Positions 19,324-27,705 of a stretch of 64,000 nucleotides of DNA are shown piece by piece (position 1 is the first letter of the stretch; the number at the start of each line of letters is the position of its first letter). Made by a program: the position numbers and the translations under genes. A model generated the notes under the pieces. The model was not told the DNA's origin, searched no databases, and saw nothing but the letters and a program-made list of their open reading frames with translations. Location of the stretch: positions 103,085 to 167,084 of the forward strand of contig CACJJV010000001.1 of assembly GCA_902593845.1 (NCBI GenBank), in the 5' to 3' direction. Source of the stretch: an uncultured Pelagibacteraceae bacterium (lineage in GTDB: Bacteria > Pseudomonadota > Alphaproteobacteria > Pelagibacterales > Pelagibacteraceae).

Positions 19324-19650
19324 ATGACATACATAGTAAATGATAAATGTATCAAATGTAAATTAATGGACTGTGTTGAAGTCTGTCCAGTAGATTGTTT
19401 CTATGAGGGAAAAAATATGCTTGTAATTAAACCTGATGAGTGTATAGATTGTGGCGTTTGTGAACCTGAATGTCCTGTTGATGCTATTAAAGCTGATATA
19501 GAACCAGGTAGTGATAAATGGTTAGAAATCAATAAAAAATATTCTGAGATCTGGCCTAACATAAGCGAGAAAAAAGATCCACCTTCGGATAACGAAAAAT
19601 ATAAAAATGAGCAAAATAAGTTTGAAAAATATTTTAAAGAAAACCTTTAA
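19324..19650 (+). CDS. fdxA: Ferredoxin, 7Fe-8S type
   Basis: A 108-residue FdxA-type ferredoxin, a soluble electron carrier. Cluster ligands lie in [17 protein letters not shown] near residues 9-25, which has the widened spacing of a 3Fe-4S/4Fe-4S site, and in [15 protein letters not shown] near residues 40-54. The C-terminal extension ([20 protein letters not shown]) is typical of the alphaproteobacterial FdxA form. FdxA and CarD genes are adjacent in many alphaproteobacteria. The last 44 bases overlap the start of carD in another frame. Confidence 0.92.
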   Translation: MTYIVNDKCIKCKLMDCVEVCPVDCFYEGKNMLVIKPDECIDCGVCEPECPVDAIKADIEPGSDKWLEINKKYSEIWPNISEKKDPPSDNEKYKNEQNKFEKYFKENL

Positions 19651-20476
19651 AAAAAAATCAAGTCAAAAATCAAAAAAAAAAATAAAAAAAGTTAAAAAAA
19701 CAAAAATTATCAAGTTAAAAAAAATAAAAAAAATTTCAAAAATTCCAAAAATTTCAAAGAAAGTTGAAAAAAAAAGCAAACAGAAAACTGAGACACAAAG
19801 TGAAAATTTAAGAATTCCTAAAAGTAATGAAATTAAACCTGAAATCAAAAAAGTAAAAAAACAAAATACTGAAAAGAGAGAATATAAAATAAAAGATTAT
19901 GTTGTATATCCTAAACACGGTGTTGGTCAAATTACAGAATTCAAAAAAATTAATATTGGCGGTATAGACGTTGAAACTTATATTATAAAGTTCGAAAAGG
20001 ACAAAGCTAACGGTATGGTACCAGTTAATAAACAATCTCATTTACGTCCACTTTCAACAATTAATCAAGTTAATAAAAGTATTTCAATTTTAAAAAGTAA
20101 ACCAAAAATTAAAAGGTCTATGTGGAGTAGAAGAGCTCAAGAATATGAGGCTAAAATTTCTTCTGGTAAAATTTATGAATTAGCCGAAGTAGTAAGAGAT
20201 CTTAATAAAGGTGATGATCTTATGATTGATCAATCTTATAGTGAAAGACAACTATTTGAGAAAGCTTATGATCGAATTCTTTCAGAATTCCAAATTGTTT
20301 TAAATGTTTCAAAAGAAGATACACAAAAGAAACTCGATAAAGCACTTAGAAGAAATCTTAATAAGGAGATAAAGGAGGAGGATAAAAGTGCTAAAACATC
20401 GAGTTCAACCACAAGCACAAGTGAATTAACCGTTGAAGAGCCAATTTCAGAGGATGATGAACAAATAGAAGAATAA
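19607..20476 (+). CDS. CarD/CdnL-type transcription regulator with lysine-rich tail
   Basis: The CarD domain starts near residue 92 ([20 protein letters not shown]), a Tudor-like fold that binds the RNA polymerase beta subunit and stabilises promoter complexes. The helical DNA-contacting part follows with [16 protein letters not shown] near residue 167. Residues 1-90 are an unusual extension: 29 of the first 60 are lysine, alternating with Ser, Ile and Pro, like a histone tail. The C-terminus is acidic ([13 protein letters not shown]). The total of 289 residues compares with about 160-170 for CdnL proteins. The ATG at 19607 is the only ATG that keeps the CarD domain; it lies inside fdxA and has no clear ribosome binding site, so coupling to fdxA translation is likely. 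Confidence 0.85.
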   Translation: MSKISLKNILKKTFKKKSSQKSKKKIKKVKKTKIIKLKKIKKISKIPKISKKVEKKSKQKTETQSENLRIPKSNEIKPEIKKVKKQNTEKREYKIKDYVVYPKHGVGQITEFKKINIGGIDVETYIIKFEKDKANGMVPVNKQSHLRPLSTINQVNKSISILKSKPKIKRSMWSRRAQEYEAKISSGKIYELAEVVRDLNKGDDLMIDQSYSERQLFEKAYDRILSEFQIVLNVSKEDTQKKLDKALRRNLNKEIKEEDKSAKTSSSTTSTSELTVEEPISEDDEQIEE

Positions 20477-20519
20477 AAAAAAACGCCTCTCACACATAAA
20501 GTTATGAGAAGCGTTTTTT
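20477..20519. terminator. Bidirectional intrinsic terminator between carD and the 25-residue gene
   Basis: CGC and TCTCA pair with TGAGA and GCG around a 12-base loop, with one C/A bulge. A run of A on the left and T on the right means the hairpin has a U tract in either direction. It starts right after the carD stop and lies 19 bases past the stop of the convergent small basic gene, so it can end both transcripts. Confidence 0.75.
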
Positions 20520-20537
20520 ATAAAGAATACTAAGTTA

Positions 20538-20615
20538 TTATCTTCTTCTTCTTTTTTTAGCTTTTTTCTTAGCTTTTTTCTTAGCCTTCTTTGCTTTTTT
20601 TCTTCTCTTAGGCAT
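20538..20615 (-). CDS. 25-residue Lys/Arg/Ala protein
   Basis: The whole product is M-P followed by 13 Lys, 6 Arg and 4 Ala: it starts MPKRRKKAKKAKKK and ends KKAKKRRRR. It has no acidic or other hydrophobic residue. A strong Shine-Dalgarno run (AAGGGAG) lies about 7 bases before the ATG, rare among the genes here and strong support that it is translated. A long hairpin lies in its leader and a shared terminator follows. The AKKK repeats resemble histone H1-type tails, and tiny basic ribosomal proteins are another comparison. I do not recognise a named family; nucleic-acid binding is inference from charge. Confidence 0.75.
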   Translation of the reverse strand: MPKRRKKAKKAKKKAKKKAKKRRRR

Positions 20616-20631
20616 CTTTAGCTCCCTTTTT

Positions 20632-20664
20632 AGTTAAACGAATCAAATTGATTCGCTATTAACT
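20632..20664. promoter_or_regulatory. Interrupted palindrome in the leader of the 25-residue gene
   Basis: The core CGAATCAA-A-TTGATTCG (20639-20655) is a perfect inverted repeat. Outside it AGTTAA (20632-20637) pairs with TTAACT (20659-20664). It lies 10-20 bases upstream of the Shine-Dalgarno site of the tiny basic protein. It could be a dimer operator or an RNA hairpin near the ribosome binding site. The remaining 20665-20813 is AT-rich with no gene that I can support. Confidence 0.5.
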
Positions 20665-20813
20665 TATTTTTATTTTTTTATACACGTTATGTCAATTCTT
20701 TAATTGAAGTATAAAATTTTGAAAAAAAATTTTTATAAAAATATAATTTTAAATTTTTAAAAGTGTAAAAAAGTTAGTGTTTATGCGCTTTATAATCAAA
20801 TATTTTTAATAAT

Positions 20814-22514
20814 TTAATAAAGTTTTTCTAAATCATCTTTATATTTATCTAAAATTTTTTTTCTTTTTAATTTTAATGTTGGTGTTAACATTCCATTTTC
20901 AATTGAAAATTCTTCCTCAATTAATTTAAATTTTTTAACTTTTTCAACTAAAGATAAAGTTTTATTTATATTTTCTAAAAAAATTTCAATTTCTTTTCTA
21001 TTTTCGGTACTTTCAGAAACAATTAACGCAACTAAATAAGTTTTTTTGTCTCCATAAACAAAACTTTGTTTAATTTTTTCATTTAAACATAATAAATTTT
21101 CAATTTTAGATGGTGAAATGTTGTCACCACCAAGATTAACTATTATTTCTTTCTTTCTATCAGTAATTTTTAAATTTCCATCTTCTGTGATCTCTCCAAT
21201 ATCACCAGTATGCAACCAGCCATTTCTTATTACATCAGTCGTTTCCTTTTTCATGTTCCAATAACCAAGCATGACATTTTCACCTTTAACTAAGATTTCA
21301 CCATCCGCAGCTATATTTACCTGGTTTGTTTTAAAAGGAGGACCTACTGTGTCGATTTTGATTTTTCCAGGAATATTACAACTTACGACAGGTGAGGCTT
21401 CTGTAAGACCGTAGCCTTGGAGTGTTGGCAATCCTATTGCGTTTAAAAATTCTCCAATTTTTTGATCTAAGGCACCTCCCCCAGATACAAAAGCCTTTAG
21501 TTTTCCACCAAACTGATTTTTAATCTTTTTTCTTACAAGTTTTTCACAAAAAAAATTAATTAATTTTTCTCTCAATGTTAAATTCTCATTATTTAGTTTT
21601 TTGGTACCAAGTGAGATAGTGGATAATATCAGTTTTTTCTTAAAACCTTTTTGTTTTGAAAAATTCATTGAAATTTTACTGTACAAATTTTGATAAAATC
21701 TTGGGACAGCTGTCATAATCGTAGGTTTTGCAACGGACATATTGGATAATAACTTCTCTAGACTTTCAGCATAATAAATTTTTGCACCAAGTGAAATTTG
21801 AACAAATTGAACTGCATGCTCATATGAATGAGATAATGGTAACCATGTTAAAAAAGTAGGCTCACTATCCTGAACTAGTTGGTTTAATATTTCTTGAGCT
21901 CCCTCACAATTTGATAAAATTCCTCCATGACTAAGCATTACTCCTTTAGGATTACCAGTCGTTCCAGATGTATAAATTATACAGGCAAGATCTTTCCTTT
22001 CAAGATTTTGATTAAAACTTATATGAATATCTGATTTCTTTTTTTTTAAATATACATCAAATATATTTTCTAGGTTCTCAACTCTTTCATTTATATTTTC
22101 AATAGATAAAACTTTTATTTCCTCTGAAATATATTTTTGTATTTTTTTTAATTGGATTTCATTAGAGACTATACAAATTTTTGGCTTACAATCATTAATG
22201 ATGTATTCATAATCTTTCTCTGAATAAGTTGTAAATAGTGGAACCGTTACTCCACCTGCATTCATAATCGATATATCAGAGATAAGCCACTCTGGTCGGT
22301 TTTCAGATAATAGTATACATCGGTCTCCATCAGCTAAATTTGTTCTTAAGTATTCAGACAAAATTTGAATTTTTAACGCAACTTGTTCCCAAGTAAAAAA
22401 ATTTTTTTCATTTTCTTTTAACCATTTTAAAAATGGCTTATCGGCAACTGAGTTTATTTCTTTATACTTGGAAAAAAAAAGTTCTACTAAACTGTTTATT
22501 CTACTTAATTGCAT
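20814..22514 (-). CDS. Long-chain acyl-CoA synthetase / AMP-binding ligase
   Basis: A 566-residue adenylate-forming enzyme that activates fatty acids to acyl-CoA with ATP. The phosphate-binding loop is YTSGTTGNPKG at residues 181-191. Later signatures are LQGYGLTEASPVVS near residue 365, YWNMKKETTDV, and GWLHTGDIGEI near 440, with the fatty-acyl linker ITDRKKEIIVNLGG near 455. The layout matches FadD15-like long-chain ligases. It stands alone between a convergent small gene and tRNA-Leu, so no operon partner suggests a specific substrate. Confidence 0.88.
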   Translation of the reverse strand: MQLSRINSLVELFFSKYKEINSVADKPFLKWLKENEKNFFTWEQVALKIQILSEYLRTNLADGDRCILLSENRPEWLISDISIMNAGGVTVPLFTTYSEKDYEYIINDCKPKICIVSNEIQLKKIQKYISEEIKVLSIENINERVENLENIFDVYLKKKKSDIHISFNQNLERKDLACIIYTSGTTGNPKGVMLSHGGILSNCEGAQEILNQLVQDSEPTFLTWLPLSHSYEHAVQFVQISLGAKIYYAESLEKLLSNMSVAKPTIMTAVPRFYQNLYSKISMNFSKQKGFKKKLILSTISLGTKKLNNENLTLREKLINFFCEKLVRKKIKNQFGGKLKAFVSGGGALDQKIGEFLNAIGLPTLQGYGLTEASPVVSCNIPGKIKIDTVGPPFKTNQVNIAADGEILVKGENVMLGYWNMKKETTDVIRNGWLHTGDIGEITEDGNLKITDRKKEIIVNLGGDNISPSKIENLLCLNEKIKQSFVYGDKKTYLVALIVSESTENRKEIEIFLENINKTLSLVEKVKKFKLIEEEFSIENGMLTPTLKLKRKKILDKYKDDLEKLY

Positions 22515-22518
22515 AATT

Positions 22519-22603
22519 TGGTGGGCGAAGAGAGAATCGAACTCTCACTTCTTGCGAAACACGATTTTGAGTCGTGCGCGTCTACCAGTTCCGCCATTCG
22601 CCC
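22519..22603 (-). tRNA. tRNA-Leu (anticodon CAA)
   Basis: A class II tRNA read on the minus strand. Acceptor GGGCGAA pairs with TTCGCCC, and the D arm has TGGTAGACGC. The anticodon stem CACGA/TCGTG carries loop CTCAAAA, anticodon CAA (Leu, UUG). The long variable arm is typical of Leu. T arm GAGAGTTCGATTCTCTC is followed by discriminator A and an encoded CCA. It lies between the acyl-CoA synthetase gene and a divergent DedA-like gene. Confidence 0.97.
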
Positions 22604-22661
22604 CGATTGTTTAATAATTTATTAAATAGTATAAGAACTAAAATTATATTAAAACCAAAAA

Positions 22662-23267
22662 ATGTTTAAAAATCTTTACAAAAAATGTTTAGATTTAGCA
22701 GGTCACAAAAGTTCTAAATATTACTTAGCAATTGTGTCATTTGTTGAAAGCTCTTTTTTTCCTATTCCTCCTGACGTTATGGTTGTTCCGATGGTAATCT
22801 CCAAAAAAGCAGATTTTAAAAAAATTTTTTTTATAACAACAATATTTTCAGTTTTAGGTGGTATGCTCGGCTATTTTATTGGAGCATTCTTTTTCGAGTT
22901 TGGATCACATATCATGAATTTTTATGGTTATGAGGATAAACTATATAATTTAAAAGAAAGCTTGATAAAAAATGATGGTTTTTATGCTTGGCTAGGGATT
23001 CTTTTTTTAGCAGGTTTTACCCCTCTTCCTTATAAAGTTTTTACGATTGCAAGTGGTCTCATAGGATTTAATTTTTTAATATTTGTTTTAATAAGTTTAA
23101 TTTCTAGAGGGTTAAGATTTTTTTTAGTGTCATATCTCTCCTATAAGTTTGGAGACTTGTTTAATGAATTTATGGATAAACATGGGTCAAAATGGTTTAC
23201 GATAATTGGGATATTAATTGTTATTGTTGGATTAGTAGTTTATCTAATTTTTAAATCTAATGTTTAA
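22662..23267 (+). CDS. YqaA/DedA-like (VTT domain) membrane protein
   Basis: A 201-residue inner-membrane protein. The early VESSFFPIPPDVMVVPMVI is the re-entrant, proline-rich signature of YqaA-type VTT proteins, and LAGFTPLPYKVFTIASGLIG near residue 110 is the second half-site. Relatives (DedA) move lipid carriers such as undecaprenyl phosphate across the membrane or affect envelope homeostasis; the exact job of the YqaA branch is unknown. Its last 8 bases overlap the start of dsbB. Confidence 0.85.
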   Translation: MFKNLYKKCLDLAGHKSSKYYLAIVSFVESSFFPIPPDVMVVPMVISKKADFKKIFFITTIFSVLGGMLGYFIGAFFFEFGSHIMNFYGYEDKLYNLKESLIKNDGFYAWLGILFLAGFTPLPYKVFTIASGLIGFNFLIFVLISLISRGLRFFLVSYLSYKFGDLFNEFMDKHGSKWFTIIGILIVIVGLVVYLIFKSNV

Positions 23268-23745
23268 TTTAAAAGCTGAATTTTATTTAAAAATAATTTT
23301 TTTATTTAGCTTTATTGCTTTAATTTCTGCTTTTTTTATAGAATATATTCTTGGACATCAGCCTTGTAATTTATGTTTAATAGAGAGAATTCCCTATGGA
23401 TTAAGCATTATGATAATAATGGCGATCTTTTTAATTAGAAAAAATCAGAAATTTTTAGTTATGTTATTAATCCTCACTTTTATCTTCTCTTTTGCAATTT
23501 CATTTTATCATTTTGGAATTGAACAAGGTTTTTTTCAGGAGTCATCTGTTTGTGGAGTAAAGAGTTCGACAGAAATTGTCACTAAAGAAGATTTGCTTAA
23601 ACAATTAAGTGAAAAAACAATAGGTTGTAAAGATGTGACATTTAGGATTTTTGGATTATCGCTCACAAGCATTAATATTGTAATTAATTTATTGTTTATT
23701 ATAACACTTTTAAAAATTTTTAAGAAATATGAAAAAAACAAATAA
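23260..23745 (+). CDS. dsbB: Disulfide bond formation protein B
   Basis: A 161-residue protein with four predicted membrane helices. It reoxidises DsbA-type thiol oxidases and passes electrons to quinone. The first periplasmic pair is C36/C39 in HQPCNLCLIER, and the second-loop pair is C98 (SSVCGVKSS) and C123 (TIGCKD), so all four redox cysteines are present. No dsbA gene is in the window. It overlaps its upstream neighbour by 8 bases and coq7 by 17 bases; the next gene serves ubiquinone synthesis, which suits the quinone link. Confidence 0.9.
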   Translation: MFNLKAEFYLKIIFLFSFIALISAFFIEYILGHQPCNLCLIERIPYGLSIMIIMAIFLIRKNQKFLVMLLILTFIFSFAISFYHFGIEQGFFQESSVCGVKSSTEIVTKEDLLKQLSEKTIGCKDVTFRIFGLSLTSINIVINLLFIITLLKIFKKYEKNK

Positions 23746-24259
23746 AAGAGTACAAGAATTTATTAGAGTCGATCATGCTGGTGAGAGGGGTGCTGTCAAA
23801 ATCTATGAAGGACAATTGTTAGCTTTAAACACTATTGTAAAAAATGAAAGTTTAAAAAAAACAATTGAAGATATGAAAGAACACGAAATAGAACATTGTC
23901 AATTTTTTGAAAAAGAAATAAAAAAAAGAAATATAGAACCAACAAAATTTTTACCCTTATGGGATTTACTAGGTGTTGGTTTGGGTTTTGGCTCTACGTT
24001 ATTAGGCAAAAAAGCTGCAATGCTGTGTACAGCATCCGTTGAAGAAGTTATTGATAAACATTATCTAGATCAAATTAATCAGCTTGGTCCTGAAGAGGAA
24101 GAATTAAAAAAGAAAATTACAAAATTTAGACAAGATGAATTAGATCATAAGGATATTGCTTATGAGGAGGGTGCAACAAAAAAAGGCTTTTACGCTATAA
24201 TGGACAGAATTATCAAAACTGGATCTAAATTAGCAATAAATATTTCTGAGAAAATTTAA
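23729..24259 (+). CDS. coq7: Demethoxyubiquinone hydroxylase (COQ7 family)
   Basis: A 176-residue di-iron hydroxylase for one of the last ring hydroxylations in ubiquinone synthesis, attached to the inner membrane. Iron ligands show as repeated E-x-x-H: EFIRVDHAGERGAVKIYEG with the first Glu near residue 18, MKEHEIEHCQFFEKE near 50, ASVEEVIDKHY near 100, and FRQDELDHKDIAYEEG near 132. The length is that of the two-repeat Coq7/CAT5 form. It completes a tight dedA-like/dsbB/coq7 set. Confidence 0.92.
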   Translation: MKKTNKRVQEFIRVDHAGERGAVKIYEGQLLALNTIVKNESLKKTIEDMKEHEIEHCQFFEKEIKKRNIEPTKFLPLWDLLGVGLGFGSTLLGKKAAMLCTASVEEVIDKHYLDQINQLGPEEEELKKKITKFRQDELDHKDIAYEEGATKKGFYAIMDRIIKTGSKLAINISEKI

Positions 24260-24261
24260 TT

Positions 24262-24831
24262 TTAAGCTTCTAGCTCAACATCCCAATATAAATAGTCCAT
24301 CCAACTTTTATGTAAATAATTAGGAGGAAAATTCTTTCCATTTCTATGTAAATCTTCAGTTGATGGTTGATAAGGATATTGATTAAGTTTCATTCCTGAA
24401 GATTTTAATAATTTTCCACCTTTTTTAACATTACATGCAGAACATGCTGTTACAACATTATCCCAGTGTGTTTCTCCGCCTTTTGATCTTGGTAACAAAT
24501 GATCAAAAGTTAATTCCTCTCCACTTCCACAATATTGACAAGAAAATTTATCCCTTAAAAAAACATTAAACCTTGTAAAACTTGGTTTAGATTGTGGAAC
24601 TATGTAATCTTTAAGAGCAATTACGCTTGGAAGCTGCATTTTGAATGATGGACTTCGTACAATTCTATCATAACTACTTACTATAATTACTCTATCTAAA
24701 AAAACTGACTTTACTGTATCTTGCCAAGACCATAATGATAAAGGATAATAGCTTAAAGGTCTATAATCAGCATTTAAAACTAATGCAGGACATTTTTCTA
24801 ATGATACATCTTGTTCAATAAAGTTGTTCAT
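24262..24831 (-). CDS. HNH endonuclease family protein
   Basis: A 189-residue protein. The HNH core is at residues 98-135: zinc cysteines C98/C101 (CQYCGSGEE) and C130/C133 (CSACN), the metal site TFDHLLPRSKGG with H111, and WDNVV with N125. The N-terminal 90 residues (PALVLNADYRPLSYYPLSLW) match stand-alone chromosomal HNH proteins common in alphaproteobacteria. No toxin, phage or restriction partner is adjacent, so a housekeeping DNA-processing role is more likely than defence, but the target is unknown. It ends 2 bases from convergent coq7. Confidence 0.85.
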   Translation of the reverse strand: MNNFIEQDVSLEKCPALVLNADYRPLSYYPLSLWSWQDTVKSVFLDRVIIVSSYDRIVRSPSFKMQLPSVIALKDYIVPQSKPSFTRFNVFLRDKFSCQYCGSGEELTFDHLLPRSKGGETHWDNVVTACSACNVKKGGKLLKSSGMKLNQYPYQPSTEDLHRNGKNFPPNYLHKSWMDYLYWDVELEA

Positions 24832-24876
24832 AAATTAATTTTAACTTAAATAAAAAATGATTTCAATATTAAGAAC

Positions 24877-25530
24877 TCATTTTATTTTTTTTAAAATATA
24901 ATTTAATGCTATACTGGAAGCTTCGATAGGAATATGATGGTCGCAATTCTTAATTAAATGGGTCTCTATTTCAATATTAGATCTGATAAAAAAATCTTTT
25001 GCCTCTAACATATAATTGGGTGAGACAACTTGATCAGAATCACCATGAATTAAAAGAATATTTGTTGATGTTCTCTTTCTTTGTTTGAGATCCTCCTGAT
25101 TAATAATCTTACCAGAGAAACCTACAACACAACTAAATTTATTTTTAGATGTAAGCCCTAAATTAATTGACATCATACATCCTTGACTAAAACCAGACAA
25201 ACAAATTTTATCGTTTTCAAGATTATATTTAATTTTTACCTCATCTATGAATTGATTGAGTTTTTTTTCAGCCTTGATTGTCTCATTTAAAATGTATTTT
25301 GGATCATCTTTTGTAAGATCAAACCATTGATACCCAGATGGATTTATTGGACAAGGTTCATGACCATTCGGGCAGAGAAAAATTGTATTTGTAAGGTGTC
25401 TTTTCCAATTTAATGAAAGCATACTTATATCTTTACCATCACCTCCGTACCCATGTAGTAAAATGACTGCGTTTTCAATTTTCACATCTTTTTCTGGTTT
25501 TATAATGGTTGTATCAAGGCAAAATGTCAT
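24877..25530 (-). CDS. Carboxylesterase / phospholipase-like alpha/beta hydrolase
   Basis: A 217-residue serine hydrolase of the YpfH/carboxylesterase 2 type. LLHGYGGDGKD near residue 24 is the oxyanion loop, GFSQGCMMS near 113 holds the nucleophile Ser, HGDSDQVVSP near 163 supplies Asp, and NCDHHIP near 198 supplies His. No signal peptide is seen. Natural substrates are likely short acyl esters or lysophospholipids, which is family knowledge and not shown here. The divergent HIG1-type gene starts 49 bases away. Confidence 0.82.
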   Translation of the reverse strand: MTFCLDTTIIKPEKDVKIENAVILLHGYGGDGKDISMLSLNWKRHLTNTIFLCPNGHEPCPINPSGYQWFDLTKDDPKYILNETIKAEKKLNQFIDEVKIKYNLENDKICLSGFSQGCMMSINLGLTSKNKFSCVVGFSGKIINQEDLKQRKRTSTNILLIHGDSDQVVSPNYMLEAKDFFIRSNIEIETHLIKNCDHHIPIEASSIALNYILKKIK

Positions 25531-25579
25531 AGTAATTGATTTATGTTTTTTTATCTATAAAACAGCCTACTATAATTTT

Positions 25580-25783
25580 ATGATTTCTGGAATATTAGTA
25601 AAAATTTTATCTATAATCTTACTTGTGGCTGTTGGTTTAGTTCTAATTCTTGGTATTGGAACTTTATTTAAAGGTGGAGAAACAAGTAAGAAATACTCTA
25701 ATAAATTAATGCAGTTAAGAGTCTTGTTACAATTTATAGCAATTATAGCCTTAGTTGCTTTTGCATATTTTTTTAAAAATTAA
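25580..25783 (+). CDS. HIG1-type twin transmembrane protein
   Basis: A 67-residue protein with two membrane helices joined by a polar loop. I start at MISGILVKIL and not at an upstream in-frame codon that would run inside the divergent hydrolase gene. The loop GGETSKKYSNKLMQLRVLLQ carries the HIG1 pattern (M-x-x-R-V-x-x-Q). HIG1/Rcf proteins in mitochondria assist cytochrome c oxidase or supercomplex assembly, and bacterial twin-TM homologues are common in alphaproteobacteria; a respiratory role here is inference. The 3' end overlaps the convergent thioredoxin-like gene by 4 bases. Confidence 0.75.
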   Translation: MISGILVKILSIILLVAVGLVLILGIGTLFKGGETSKKYSNKLMQLRVLLQFIAIIALVAFAYFFKN

Positions 25784-26289
25784 TTAAAATTACTTAACCA
25801 TTTAATAAATTTTTCATCAACAAAGTCGATTGATCCAATTATTCTTGCAAACTCAAGTCCATCTTTGTTAAAAAGTATAGTTGTAGGAAGACCTCTTAAT
25901 TTAAATTTCTTTGCCAATGTATTGGGTGAGTCAAAATATATTTCTAAATTTTTTATCTTCAAATCTTTAAAGAAAGTTAAAGATTTTTGACTAGTATCCT
26001 TGCCAATATTTATAGGAAATATCTTTAGATTATCTAAATTTGGATTTTCAGCTAACAAATCTAAAGATGGCATTTCATCTTTACATGGAGCACACCAAGT
26101 TGCCCAAAAATTCAATAAAACTAGATTTCCATTATAATCATTTAAGTATAATTCTTTATTTTTAATGTTTAAAAACGTTATATCACTGTAATTTTTTAAC
26201 TCTTTATTAATGACTAAATTTTTTATATTGGATGCGTCACTAGCAAAAGAATTTGATAGCATTAAAACAAATATTATTAATAATCTCAT
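25780..26289 (-). CDS. TlpA-type periplasmic thiol-disulfide oxidoreductase
   Basis: A 169-residue thioredoxin-fold protein with an N-terminal export signal (MRLLIIFVLMLSNSFASDAS). The active site is C66/C69 in NFWATWCAPCKDEMPSL, followed by the cis-Pro loop RGLPTTILFN near residue 131. TlpA/ResA/CcmG proteins reduce disulfides of apocytochromes or the CuA site of oxidase in the periplasm. It is divergent from argH with 24 bases between starts. Confidence 0.87.
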   Translation of the reverse strand: MRLLIIFVLMLSNSFASDASNIKNLVINKELKNYSDITFLNIKNKELYLNDYNGNLVLLNFWATWCAPCKDEMPSLDLLAENPNLDNLKIFPINIGKDTSQKSLTFFKDLKIKNLEIYFDSPNTLAKKFKLRGLPTTILFNKDGLEFARIIGSIDFVDEKFIKWLSNFN

Positions 26290-26313
26290 GTTAAATAGGT
26301 ATAATTAATTATC

Positions 26314-27705
26314 ATGGTAAAAAATAAAAACAACCAGACAATATGGAATACAAGAATTAAAAATAATTCCTCTAATCTCTCACAAAAAATAGGTAGCTCT
26401 ATTGATGTAGATAAAAGACTGTATAAAGAAGATATAAATGGTTCTATTGCTCATGTAGAAATGTTATTTAAACAAAAAATAATTTCTTTTAGAACAAAAA
26501 ATAAAATTATTTATGGACTAAACAAAATTGAAAAAGAAATATCCAGTAAAAAATTTGAATTTAATAAAAAATACGAGGACATTCATATTAATATTGAAAA
26601 ACGACTTTTTCAAATAATTGGTGAAGAAGCGGGTAATGTTCACACAGCAAGATCTAGAAACGACCAAGTAATAACCGACTTTAAGATCTGGATTAAATCT
26701 GCAAATCAAAAAATTAGTGTGATGTTAAATAACGTAATTAAAAATTCAATTAATTTAGCTCAAAAAAATGTAGATACTATTATGCCAGGTTTTACTCATT
26801 TAAAAAATGCACAAGCAGTTTCATTTGCACACTATCTAATGGCATACGTAGAGATGTTTAAAAGAGATAAAGACAGATTTAAGAATAATTTAGACAGTCT
26901 AAATGAAAACCCATTAGGTGTTGCTGCATTAACTGGAACTTCTTTTAACATTGACAGGAACTATACGACAAAAAAACTTGGTTTTGAAAAGCCTACAAAT
27001 AATTCAATCGACACTGTAGCGGATAGAGATTTCGTTTTAGATTTTCTTTATAGTGTTTCTGTTTGTTCGTTGCATTTATCAAGAATTTCTGAGGAATTAA
27101 TTATCTGGAATTCTGATGGTTTTAATCTAATTAACCTCTCAGATAAAATAGTAACTGGTTCATCAATAATGCCACAAAAAAAAAATCCTGATCTTTTAGA
27201 GTACTTAAGAGGTAAATCTGGAATTACTTTTGGTAATTTATTTTCAATGTTTACTATATTAAAAGGATTGCCTCTTTCATACTTCAAAGATCTTCAAGAT
27301 GATAAAGAAATTATTTTTAAATCATATGATGTTCTTTTTCAAAGTTTAAAAGTATTTAATGAAATTCTTAAGAATGTAAGTCCTAATAAAAAAAGAATGC
27401 TTGAATTGGCATACTCAGGTTACATTACTGCAACAGATTTAGCAGATTACCTTGTTAAGAATAATTCAATGTCTTTTAGAAAAGCTTATCAAAAAACAGC
27501 TTTGCTAGTGAATTTAGCTGAAAAGAAAAAGAAAAAACTAAATGAATTATCCATGGAAGACTTAAAAAAGGTAGAACCTACATTAACAAAGGATGTGCTA
27601 AAAGTGTTTGATTTAAAGAATTCTGTCAATTCCAAAAAATCTTATGGTGGAACATCTTTTGATAACATCAAAAAGATGATAAGGAAATATAAAAAATTAA
27701 GATGA
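26314..27705 (+). CDS. argH: Argininosuccinate lyase
   Basis: A 463-residue enzyme that splits argininosuccinate to arginine and fumarate, the last step of arginine synthesis. HTARSRNDQV near residue 110 and the fumarase/ASL signature GSSIMPQKKNPD near residue 286 hold the catalytic Ser loop. The start IWNTRIKNNSS is also typical. It opens an argH-lptM-lysA operon with ATGA overlaps at both junctions, a conserved alphaproteobacterial order. Confidence 0.96.
   Translation: MVKNKNNQTIWNTRIKNNSSNLSQKIGSSIDVDKRLYKEDINGSIAHVEMLFKQKIISFRTKNKIIYGLNKIEKEISSKKFEFNKKYEDIHINIEKRLFQIIGEEAGNVHTARSRNDQVITDFKIWIKSANQKISVMLNNVIKNSINLAQKNVDTIMPGFTHLKNAQAVSFAHYLMAYVEMFKRDKDRFKNNLDSLNENPLGVAALTGTSFNIDRNYTTKKLGFEKPTNNSIDTVADRDFVLDFLYSVSVCSLHLSRISEELIIWNSDGFNLINLSDKIVTGSSIMPQKKNPDLLEYLRGKSGITFGNLFSMFTILKGLPLSYFKDLQDDKEIIFKSYDVLFQSLKVFNEILKNVSPNKKRMLELAYSGYITATDLADYLVKNNSMSFRKAYQKTALLVNLAEKKKKKLNELSMEDLKKVEPTLTKDVLKVFDLKNSVNSKKSYGGTSFDNIKKMIRKYKKLR

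Noticed and set aside
24262-24831. HNH protein as part of a defence or mobile system
   Set aside because: No methylase, toxin, integrase or repeat lies near, and neighbours are housekeeping genes.
25463-25579. Upstream 39-codon extension of the HIG1-type protein
   Set aside because: It runs inside the divergent hydrolase gene for much of its length and lacks family character; MISGILVKIL is the natural start.
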